Assembly (NCBI GenBank): GCA_039029915.1 | Contig: JBCCFD010000453.1 | Location: 1 to 6,363 of the forward strand | DNA length: 6,363 nucleotides | Source of the DNA: QQUD01 sp039029915 | GTDB lineage: Bacteria > Chloroflexota > Anaerolineae > Promineifilales > Promineifilaceae | Direction: 5' to 3' | Shown: positions 1 through 5,595 of the stretch, piece by piece | How positions within the stretch are numbered: position 1 is the stretch's first letter | Layout of the letters: the number at the start of each line of letters is the position of its first letter | Translations under genes and position numbers: made by a program | Notes under the pieces: generated by a model | Databases searched by the model: none | What the model saw: only the letters and a program-made list of their open reading frames with translations | Told to the model about the DNA's origin: nothing

Positions 1-2
1 GG

Positions 3-407
3 GTCATTAATTTAGCTGTGTTAATGGCTTGCTTGTTGCTGCCTCAAGAGACGCGCCCCGTTGACGGTTGGGGTATGTGGGCGTTGTCGACACCTACAAT
101 TTGGCTTATTTTAAGCGTGATTCAGATTCAAAATGATAGCTGGACGATATTGGATCAATTAATCTCTGTGGTGGGGTTGATCGTTTTGTTTATTGCCTTG
201 CCCTATGTGGCCTATATATTAATTTCTGTTACCCAAGAAGAAACTTTGCGAATTAAACCGCAGCGCCTCCTCTATCAATTGATTTTAATTGCGGTTGTTG
301 TAGGAACGATTGGATTTTCTGTAGGGCGGTTCAACCATTTGATCTTAACCTGCGAAGATTTTAAATTGGCCGGATATGATCAGCCGGCCCAATGTTATGA
401 CGGATAA
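3..407 (+). CDS. Multi-pass membrane protein, unknown function (5' end off window)
   Basis: I do not recognise a family. The reading frame is open to the left edge and ends at TAA 405-407. The first possible in-window start is GTG at 18, but no ribosome site precedes it and the residues before it (VINLA) continue a hydrophobic stretch, so the gene very probably begins outside the window. Numbering from that GTG, the visible part shows the end of one membrane helix (to about residue 8) and three more hydrophobic segments at about 21-37, 49-72 and 84-103. A charged loop of about 10 residues (TQEETLRIKP) separates the last two. The polar tail has two cysteines (C112 and C126) flanking an acidic, aromatic stretch; they could form a disulfide if the tail is extracytoplasmic. 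The gene converges on the DUF2332 gene, so it is not part of that operon. Confidence 0.7.
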   Translation, partial: VINLAVLMACLLLPQETRPVDGWGMWALSTPTIWLILSVIQIQNDSWTILDQLISVVGLIVLFIALPYVAYILISVTQEETLRIKPQRLLYQLILIAVVVGTIGFSVGRFNHLILTCEDFKLAGYDQPAQCYDG

Positions 408-424
408 TGATTGACTGATGTTAG

Positions 425-467
425 CCAAATGTTACCCTCACTGATGCTTGTATTCAGGTTAATTTGG
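425..467. terminator. Possible hairpin between convergent genes
   Basis: In the 88-base gap between two converging genes, CCAAAT plus TTACC (425-436) can pair imperfectly with GGTTA plus ATTTGG (457-467). The stem has six clean outer pairs, a one-base bulge, then an inner stem with one T-T mismatch, and a loop of about 20 bases. The position suits a bidirectional terminator. No run of T follows on either strand, so it is not a classical intrinsic terminator and may be chance. Confidence 0.25.
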
Positions 468-495
468 GGACGCTATCTAAAACAAGCGCGTAGCG

Positions 496-1686
496 TTATT
501 TATTGAAGAACTCGACAAACGATTGATACTGTTCAGGGAGCCATTTAACGGCAGTTCCATGGGGTTGAAGCCAGCCTAAATGCCATTTCTCACGCACATC
601 TTCATGCCAATAATGTGCCGTCCAGCCAAGCCATTCCGGTTTTGGTGGCTTTTTGCTCAATGGTTCTGCTTGAAGCCATAGCACCGGCTGGGAGACCGTT
701 TTAGCCCACTCTGCCAGCATCTTTTTGAGGGCGCGACCTTTGTTTTCAAGATACGGCGTCATAAACGTGTTGTAAAGCACGATAGGGGCCGAATCGTTAT
801 GTGGAATGCGGGTTAAAAATTTTGGGAGGCCATCAGGGAGATCGGCTTTATAAAGCGTGACGGGTGCTGACTTGGTCCGATCTAAATTTTTGAACGCTAA
901 AATCCCCTCTCGTAATCGTTCAATTCGGGGAATTTGATCTGCCCACACAAAGCTTGTTAATGTCGCCTCGTCAACATAATTTTTTAGAATAAATGGTTGG
1001 ATATCACAGCCCGTCCGCGACAGGATTTCGGGCAACGGCCGTTTTTTCAACTGAAGATTGCATTTATTGACTGAGCAAACTGAAAATTGAACCGGTTTTG
1101 CAATACCAATATCAGTTTCTTTCCGCTCATTGTGATTAAAGATTCGGAAAGAGCGCTGATCCGCCACCAAATTAAGACCCGCACTGGCCCCTAAATCGAC
1201 CAAATGAATTTGAGACCAATTCGTCAGCAGCGTGGGCAGAAGCCAAACAATACCGCGCCCCGTTTCATTGGTTTGCACCGTCCCATTTTGGATGAACTCC
1301 GTTAGGCTATCCTCTCGTTTAGAGATCGTGCGGTGCAAAATATTGGGTAAATTTGTAGCCTGGGTCTCAATACTAAAAGCGGCAGAATCCCACTTTTCCG
1401 CCTTTTCCGTCCAATCGGGGGAAACAGAGGGGTATAAGTTGGCAAGCTGCTCTGTATCTTGTTCTTCAAGGAGGATATCCCGATGCAGCCCGGCCATTAG
1501 CAAAAGGGTTACCTCAAGTGGGCGTCGATTTTGGCTAACGTCTAAAAGCCACTGGACAACGGGATTGTGAGGTTGATGTTCAAGCCAGTCGCCCACGATT
1601 GAAAAGAGGCGATAGTAAAGTGGGGAATATTCTTTGGCAAATTCTGCCTGCTTTTTAAATTTCGCAATTAAATCTTCACAGTTCAT
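496..1686 (-). CDS. DUF2332 family protein
   Basis: This 396-residue protein matches the DUF2332 family, which has no established function that I know of. Supporting features in order are: an N-terminal helical part with SPLYYRLF (21-28) and NLYPSV (83-88); the family-typical TNETGR (139-144); the glycine-rich DLGASAGLN (164-172); WADQIPRIERL (248-258); and VLYNTF...YL (303-313). The DLGASAGLN stretch resembles motif I of Rossmann-fold SAM-dependent methyltransferases, so an SAM-binding fold is plausible but is inference. No signal peptide or membrane helix is visible, so it is probably cytoplasmic. Its ATG directly abuts the TAA of the upstream kinase gene. No convincing Shine-Dalgarno lies before it, so translation is probably coupled to the kinase. 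Length is normal for the family and no key motif looks broken. Confidence 0.87.
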   Translation of the reverse strand: MNCEDLIAKFKKQAEFAKEYSPLYYRLFSIVGDWLEHQPHNPVVQWLLDVSQNRRPLEVTLLLMAGLHRDILLEEQDTEQLANLYPSVSPDWTEKAEKWDSAAFSIETQATNLPNILHRTISKREDSLTEFIQNGTVQTNETGRGIVWLLPTLLTNWSQIHLVDLGASAGLNLVADQRSFRIFNHNERKETDIGIAKPVQFSVCSVNKCNLQLKKRPLPEILSRTGCDIQPFILKNYVDEATLTSFVWADQIPRIERLREGILAFKNLDRTKSAPVTLYKADLPDGLPKFLTRIPHNDSAPIVLYNTFMTPYLENKGRALKKMLAEWAKTVSQPVLWLQAEPLSKKPPKPEWLGWTAHYWHEDVREKWHLGWLQPHGTAVKWLPEQYQSFVEFFNK

Positions 1687-2679
1687 TTATTTGGCTACCC
1701 ATTCTTTTAAGCGAGGGATCTGGACATCGAGGTAATGCTCAAGCTCCCCCTCAAATTCTGGATTTTCTATTTCTGCGACGAGTAGGCTCATCAAATCTAG
1801 CGTGCGCTGGATAATAATCGTATCGACCTCACCGTCGAAAGATTCAGGCCACGGCCGAAATTGAGTGTAGCCACTTTTAAACGTGGGTCGAATTTGGTCC
1901 TTCAGCGGACCCCCTTCAAGATAATAAAGGCTGATGCCAATGTCCTGAATAGGAAAGCACCACATGCTATCATCAAAATCGATGACGTGGAGCTTGCCTT
2001 CGCCTAGCATCACGTTCCATGAGTGCAGGTCAGCATGCAAAAACCGCAGACCGCTTTTGTCTTGATAGAGCTTATCAAGATAGCTTTGTGTTTTAGCAAT
2101 GGCGTCTTGAACGATAGCTTTTTGCTCGGGGGAAAAAAGCGAGTCTTTTTCTGAGCTATAGATTCTGGTGGGTTCTCCAAAGGTCCAAGCGTGGTTGTAT
2201 TGGATTTCGCAAAATTCGCCTGATGGCTTGAAGGTGTCGGCGTGGTTATGAAGCTGAGCCATGACGGCACCAATTTTGTGGATGGTGCGAAGCGATGGCT
2301 TTTTCATCGTACGGCCGTTTATCCAATGAAACATCGTGCAGTGCCGCGTTTCAGGAATGCCATCTGTTGTGATGGAAACCAGAAGCTGGCCATCTTTTGT
2401 GTGCAGCGGTGTGGCTACAGGGATATCTGTTTCACGGCGGAGCGCATCAAGCCACATCATTTCGGACTGAATGTCGATAGGTGTGCGTTCATTTGGGTAG
2501 TTAATACGCAACACGTATTGACCCCCATCTTCCGTTTTAACTCGAAATATGGTGTTGAAGCTGGTGCTCAAAATCGATAGCTCAGCAACGTCTAAATCGT
2601 AATGAGCAAGCGCAGATTGTGCCATCTTACGCAAACGACCAATACGGCCGTTTCGCGAAAGCTCATAAAATGGTTTCAT
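1687..2679 (-). CDS. APH-fold phosphotransferase (aminoglycoside/homoserine kinase-like)
   Basis: A 330-residue kinase of the APH/phosphotransferase family (Pfam APH type), which transfers the gamma-phosphate of ATP to a small-molecule hydroxyl. The N-lobe carries the nucleotide-loop-like STSFNTIFRV (38-47) and the beta-strand YVLRIN (55-60), where Arg58 stands in the usual lysine position, as in many family members. The catalytic loop is HADLHSWN (215-222): H215, D217 as base and N222 for metal. It is followed by the metal-binding IDFDD (233-237). An acidic partner helix (SEMMWLDALRRET, 72-84) is also family-like. The substrate cannot be read from sequence; homoserine kinase II-like or SrkA-like roles are alternatives to antibiotic modification, which nothing here indicates. 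The gene starts 6 bases after the hydrolase stop, without a strong ribosome site, and its stop codon touches the DUF2332 start codon. Confidence 0.88.
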   Translation of the reverse strand: MKPFYELSRNGRIGRLRKMAQSALAHYDLDVAELSILSTSFNTIFRVKTEDGGQYVLRINYPNERTPIDIQSEMMWLDALRRETDIPVATPLHTKDGQLLVSITTDGIPETRHCTMFHWINGRTMKKPSLRTIHKIGAVMAQLHNHADTFKPSGEFCEIQYNHAWTFGEPTRIYSSEKDSLFSPEQKAIVQDAIAKTQSYLDKLYQDKSGLRFLHADLHSWNVMLGEGKLHVIDFDDSMWCFPIQDIGISLYYLEGGPLKDQIRPTFKSGYTQFRPWPESFDGEVDTIIIQRTLDLMSLLVAEIENPEFEGELEHYLDVQIPRLKEWVAK

Positions 2680-2685
2680 TTTTAG

Positions 2686-4776
2686 CTACTTTTGTTGTAT
2701 TGCATCTAAAGCGGGCAAGAAGACCGAGCTTGTCAGGGCTTCGACATCTGATTCGTCGGAGACCAACAAGACTATAAATGTAAAGCTGTCCTCATTCAAG
2801 AGGGCGATAGTCATAGGGAATCCTTGCAAATCACCCTGTAGGATATCCCATAAACGGCCGTTGGCATCTTCGATCTGGCCTGCTTCTTCTAAACCTTCTT
2901 CTAAGCCCATCTGCTCCGTGACAAGTCCTAAAAAGGTATCAGGTGGAATACCTGGGGCACCTATTTGCATGAGTGCGGTCTGATCAAGGGCATTACTGCC
3001 TCTTGCAAAAACTCCTGCGAATTGTTCTTGCCAACCATCTGGGCGAACTCCAATGATAGCACCAAATCCAGAATCTGCCTCAAATTCGACTAAACTGATC
3101 TCTTCCTGTGAGGCCGCTGTCGATGATTGGAACTCAGGCGCTCCCATCGTCTCAATACAGCTGCCGTTAAGCGGTGCTGTTGGGTCATTTAAAAACGCAA
3201 GTGTCATTGAGAGAGGGCATTCACCAGACGTGCTAGCCGCATGTCCAACGCCGGGATATTCAAAATAGATGCTATTAGAGAGGGTTTCGGCAGCCAGTTC
3301 CCCCCAAGACGGTGGGGTAATTGGGTCATATTCACCAGCCATAACTAAGGTTGGGATATCGCTCATGACCGGCAAATCTTCAGCCGCTTCACCCTCACCA
3401 GACTGCCATAGCGCGCAAATCTCAAAGTTTGCATCCGTATCTTCGAAAAATTGAGCCAACTCAGGAACGGCCGCAATGGAGGCTTCTACCTCATCTAATG
3501 TTTCAAAGGAAACCTCATCGTGACAAATAACTGAGAAATACATTCCGATACTAAACCAATCTTGAGTTGAAATATCATTGGAGATAAGAAGCTCTAGCAA
3601 GGTGAAATTACCGGATTCTACATCCGTGATTAGTTTAGGCAGCAACGGAATAATCTCATCACTATAAAGCCCTTGAAAGATAACGGAATATAGCGCGTCG
3701 CCATCTACTAGGGCATCATATCGATCACCTTTGAAAAAGTCTGAAACGGATATTTTGGCTGGATTTGCTTCTAAACTATCAACAAGCGTAAAAAAGCGGC
3801 TTTCTAGATCAGGATAAGCGGTGGCGCAATCTGTACTAGCTTCACACCCCGCAAAGAGGGTGTCAAAGGCGCGCTCTGAATTGGTAATCAGGTCAGTTGA
3901 AAGGTTGACCTGAGGTGGGAAGGCCGAATCTAAGATGACGCTGCGTACCCCCTCGGGATGATCGCGCATGGTGATAAGAGCTAGGCGTGTGCCATAAGAG
4001 ATGCCGTATAAATTCCACTGGTCAATGCCTAAGGCAAGACGCAAATCGTTGACATCTGCAGCATTAGCAACGGTGTTGTAAGCGTTGAGATTAATCCCTT
4101 CAGCCTGTAGCCGCTGCTGGCACGCATCAAGGGCTTCAAGCGATAAAGCGGTCCCTTCTTCATCGCTAAAGTTTTCATCCAAAGTATCCAGCGTTAGATC
4201 GGTGATTTCTTGGCAAGAAAGACCGGGTTCTGAATAGCCAGTGCCTCGTTGGTCAAAAAGGATCAGGTCCCGGTCTGCTAAAAATGGGGCGAAGTCGTCT
4301 TCGAAGACAAACTGTAATCGTTCGAGAGCATCGCCACCCGGCCCTCCTTCAAGATAGATAACAGGGTCAGGGGCAGGGTTACTGCTTTCACTGCGGAAGA
4401 TAGCAACGTGAAGTCGCACTTGGTTCCCATCCGGTTGCCCACGGTCTTCAGGCACAATTAAAAAACCACACTCTGGGTCAAATCCTGGAAGGGGGTCAAA
4501 TTCACAAGCGGCGTCTTCAAACACGGCCGTATAGGTGGGTGCCGGTATTGCAGTTGGCGTTGGTTCTTCAGTCGGTTCTTCAGTCGGTTCAGCGGCCTCG
4601 GCAACCTCTGCTTCAGGGGGGGAGGGGGATGTTTCCGTGTTGGCTTCTGCTGCATTAGGTTCAGAAACGGCCGTTGGTAAAGGCGTTTCTTCCCCCCGCC
4701 GGATTGCACAACCGGTGAGTAAGAAGAGAACAGAACAAAAGACAAGCAGGAATCGATATTTTTGACTTAAACGCAT
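2686..4776 (-). CDS. Secreted lipoprotein alpha/beta-hydrolase (S33 / TAP-like peptidase) with extra C-terminal domain
   Basis: A 696-residue exported hydrolase. I place the start at ATG 4774-4776, not the upstream GTG at 4812, because GGAAGGAAG lies 6 bases before it and translation then begins directly with a lipoprotein signal: MRLSQKYR, a hydrophobic core, and lipobox LTGC with the lipidated Cys at 23. Residues about 30-80 form a Pro/Thr/Glu/Ala linker. The hydrolase domain shows the oxyanion loop EGGPGG (143-148), DQRGTG (175-180) and nucleophile elbow GISYG with Ser260. The remaining triad members are Asp484 in GEYDPITP and His512 in GVGHA. This pattern is that of proline-iminopeptidase/tripeptidyl-aminopeptidase relatives with the TAP-like C-terminal part, so it probably cleaves peptides or esters outside the membrane. 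About 135 further residues (560-696) form a separate domain I cannot name. It is the first gene of the three-gene minus-strand block. The exact substrate is unknown. Confidence 0.9.
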   Translation of the reverse strand: MRLSQKYRFLLVFCSVLFLLTGCAIRRGEETPLPTAVSEPNAAEANTETSPSPPEAEVAEAAEPTEEPTEEPTPTAIPAPTYTAVFEDAACEFDPLPGFDPECGFLIVPEDRGQPDGNQVRLHVAIFRSESSNPAPDPVIYLEGGPGGDALERLQFVFEDDFAPFLADRDLILFDQRGTGYSEPGLSCQEITDLTLDTLDENFSDEEGTALSLEALDACQQRLQAEGINLNAYNTVANAADVNDLRLALGIDQWNLYGISYGTRLALITMRDHPEGVRSVILDSAFPPQVNLSTDLITNSERAFDTLFAGCEASTDCATAYPDLESRFFTLVDSLEANPAKISVSDFFKGDRYDALVDGDALYSVIFQGLYSDEIIPLLPKLITDVESGNFTLLELLISNDISTQDWFSIGMYFSVICHDEVSFETLDEVEASIAAVPELAQFFEDTDANFEICALWQSGEGEAAEDLPVMSDIPTLVMAGEYDPITPPSWGELAAETLSNSIYFEYPGVGHAASTSGECPLSMTLAFLNDPTAPLNGSCIETMGAPEFQSSTAASQEEISLVEFEADSGFGAIIGVRPDGWQEQFAGVFARGSNALDQTALMQIGAPGIPPDTFLGLVTEQMGLEEGLEEAGQIEDANGRLWDILQGDLQGFPMTIALLNEDSFTFIVLLVSDESDVEALTSSVFLPALDAIQQK
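4562..4590. repeat. 12-bp tandem repeat in the lipoprotein linker
   Basis: The unit GGTTCTTCAGTC occurs at 4562-4573 and 4574-4585, with a partial third copy at 4586-4590. On the coding (minus) strand it encodes the repeated residues T-E-E-P of the stalk between the lipid anchor and the hydrolase domain. Such repeats can change linker length by slippage without changing frame. Confidence 0.8.
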
Positions 4777-4782
4777 ATGGAA

Positions 4783-4791
4783 CTTCCTTCC
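4783..4791 (-). promoter_or_regulatory. Ribosome binding site that sets the hydrolase start
   Basis: On the minus strand this reads GGAAGGAAG, ending 6 bases before ATG 4776. It decides between this ATG and the GTG 36 bases upstream, which has no comparable site and would put 12 charged or polar residues ahead of the signal peptide. Confidence 0.8.
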
Positions 4792-4815
4792 AATTGGGTA
4801 ATTGCAAATCACTAC

Positions 4816-4860
4816 GTGACCGTCTAAAAATAAGGTCTCTTTTTAAAAGGCTTAGGTCAC
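4816..4860. repeat. Inverted repeat in the hydrolase leader
   Basis: Perfect arms GTGACC (4816-4821) and GGTCAC (4855-4860) flank an inner TAAG/CTTA pair, with a 9-base insertion on one side and a central TTTTAAAA. On the minus strand, GTGACCTAAG and GAGACCTTAT can also be read as imperfect direct repeats about two helical turns apart. It lies between the candidate promoter and the hydrolase start. It could be an operator or an RNA hairpin in the 5' leader; no regulator is identified. Confidence 0.4.
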
Positions 4861-4965
4861 TGGAAGAGCGTCCATTGATTCTGTAAATTTTTCATGGATG
4901 CTCACTTAGGGCTTGTGATTTTGGTAAAAGTTGTTGTGATCAACTGTATAACTGTGGACGGCTAG

Positions 4966-4994
4966 ATGCTATTGCGAATAGGATTAAATGTCAA
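4966..4994 (-). promoter_or_regulatory. Sigma70-like promoter for the hydrolase-kinase-DUF2332 block
   Basis: On the minus strand a perfect -35 box TTGACA (4994 to 4989) is followed after exactly 17 bases by TAGCAT (4971 to 4966), a 4-of-6 match to the -10 consensus. It would give a 5' leader of roughly 180 bases before the hydrolase ATG. It is the best promoter match I found in the region. Confidence 0.5.
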
Positions 4995-5113
4995 TTGAAT
5001 TAATGGTTTTTTCAAATTAGGAACTCATGAATAACGGGCTTGTCTGTAAGATAGTTCACGACAATCGGCCTAACAAAATTATAAGTTGAACACGTTGGTA
5101 AATTTTTAAACAG

Positions 5114-5192
5114 GGATTTGCGTGGTCTGAACCCATTAAACACAATATGTTGTTGCTTTAATAGGGTCTGCCACCGTAATTGACGTAAATCC
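5114..5192 (+). ncRNA. Candidate structured leader RNA upstream of the 51-codon ORF
   Basis: The plus-strand RNA can fold into a closed structure. The outer stem pairs GGATTTGCGT (5114-5123) with ACGTAAATCC (5183-5192): ten pairs, one of them G-U. GGT (5124-5126) may pair with ACC (5173-5175). The inner hairpin pairs CCC-ATTAAA-ACAA (5132-5145) with TTGT-TTTAAT-GGG (5150-5166) around the loop TATG, with small bulges. The closing stem ends 7 bases before the AAGGAG ribosome site. No U-run follows, so it is not a terminator. I do not recognise a known riboswitch class. It could be a cis-regulatory leader, a small RNA, or the remnant of a short palindromic element. Confidence 0.4.
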
Positions 5193-5199
5193 TATCAAA

Positions 5200-5205
5200 A
5201 AGGAG
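5200..5205 (+). promoter_or_regulatory. Strong ribosome binding site for the 51-codon ORF
   Basis: AAGGAG ends 7 bases before ATG 5213, a near-ideal match and spacing. It is stronger than the sites in front of the kinase and DUF2332 genes, and is the main reason to treat the short ORF as real. Confidence 0.6.
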
Positions 5206-5212
5206 TGTAATT

Positions 5213-5368
5213 ATGAACGATGCACGTGGTGTAAGCTTCAAGATTTACAACAAACAGTTAGGAAATTGTTTGAGTCAGTGTTCTTATTCAAACCCAATTT
5301 TTTCCTCTTCAACTAGACTGCAATTCATTCCTCCCCCATCTCCTCCACCGAAACAATTTCAAACTTAA
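5213..5368 (+). CDS. Candidate small protein, 51 residues, unknown
   Basis: An ATG with an ideal AAGGAG site opens a 51-codon frame ending at TAA 5366-5368; the frame is closed upstream by TAA 5186-5188, so it cannot be extended. I do not recognise it. The product begins MNDARGVSFKIYNKQLG, has a short-spaced cysteine pair (C19, C23) in GNCLSQC, a Ser-rich middle (FSSS, 30-33) and a proline-rich end, IPPPSPPPKQ (39-48). There is no hydrophobic helix or signal peptide. It lies downstream of a foldable leader and 227 bases before egtD on the same strand. It could be a small functional peptide, a modified-peptide precursor, or the decayed remnant of a longer gene. No peptide-modifying enzyme is visible in the window, so a precursor role is speculation. 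Confidence 0.45.
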   Translation: MNDARGVSFKIYNKQLGNCLSQCSYSNPIFSSSTRLQFIPPPSPPPKQFQT

Positions 5369-5413
5369 GATCGACTAATCACAAAATTTCATTATGTAAA
5401 TAAACGGCAATAT

Positions 5414-5428
5414 AAACGGCCGTTGGTA
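5414..5428 (+). repeat. Intergenic copy of the extended ACGGCCGT repeat
   Basis: AAACGGCCGTTGGTA here is identical over 15 bases to 4665-4679 inside the hydrolase gene, and over 13 bases to 2852-2864. A half-like AAACGGC lies just upstream at 5402-5408. It is the only copy outside a gene. Confidence 0.75.
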
Positions 5429-5586
5429 GACGCAGTTTCACGTTTACAGGTACGCTGAACCTATCCAAATTAGGCACACGTACTTTGCTATGCCCTGTCC
5501 ACAATGCTGCATGTATTTTGCACTGTCAAGATGATGTTTTCGCACGCTTTCTTGCTGGATAGGAAGGCGATTTACAACACACATAC

Positions 5587-5591
5587 AGGAG
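5587..5591 (+). promoter_or_regulatory. Ribosome binding site of egtD
   Basis: AGGAG lies 4 bases before ATG 5596, slightly close but clear. It supports this start, which also gives the N-terminal length expected for the family. Confidence 0.7.
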
Positions 5592-5595
5592 AAAT

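Larger units (their letters stand above)
4777..5212. other. Divergent intergenic region, left half
   Basis: No large gene is visible between the hydrolase start and the 51-codon ORF. The region holds the Shine-Dalgarno, an inverted repeat and a candidate promoter for the hydrolase on the minus strand. On the plus strand it holds a foldable leader and ribosome site for the small ORF. It is noticeably AT-rich. Between about 4995 and 5110 I see nothing I can name. Confidence 0.6.
5369..5595 (+). other. egtD upstream region with small inverted repeats
   Basis: No gene is visible. GTAGACG (5426-5432) can pair with CGTTTAC (5441-5447), with one G-U pair, around an 8-base loop. CCTATCC (5460-5466) is the exact reverse complement of GGATAGG (5557-5563), about 90 bases apart and ending 32 bases before the egtD start. 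These could shape a 5' leader, but I do not recognise an SAM or other riboswitch, and no convincing -35/-10 pair stands out. Confidence 0.35.

Noticed and set aside
4458..4765. Overlapping frames of 76 and 95 codons on both strands in the hydrolase 5' end
   Set aside because: They are low-complexity shadows produced by the repetitive Pro/Glu/Thr linker of the real gene.
4777..4812. Extension of the hydrolase to the upstream GTG at 4812
   Set aside because: It has no ribosome site and would add 12 residues before a complete lipoprotein signal peptide. The internal ATG at 4776 has GGAAGGAAG at 6 bases.
4894..4965. 23-codon hydrophobic plus-strand frame
   Set aside because: No Shine-Dalgarno precedes the ATG and it overlaps the candidate minus-strand promoter.
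5027..5089. 20-codon plus-strand frame with AGGA upstream
   Set aside because: It is very short, the ribosome site is only partial, and no recognisable peptide features are seen. It is likely chance in AT-rich intergenic DNA.
5114..5192. Intrinsic terminator
   Set aside because: The stem is AT-rich, not followed by a U-run, and is placed directly before a ribosome site.
5213..5368. A full RiPP or toxin-antitoxin locus around the small ORF
   Set aside because: No modifying enzyme, transporter, immunity or partner gene is present in the window; EgtD is a histidine methyltransferase with its own established role.
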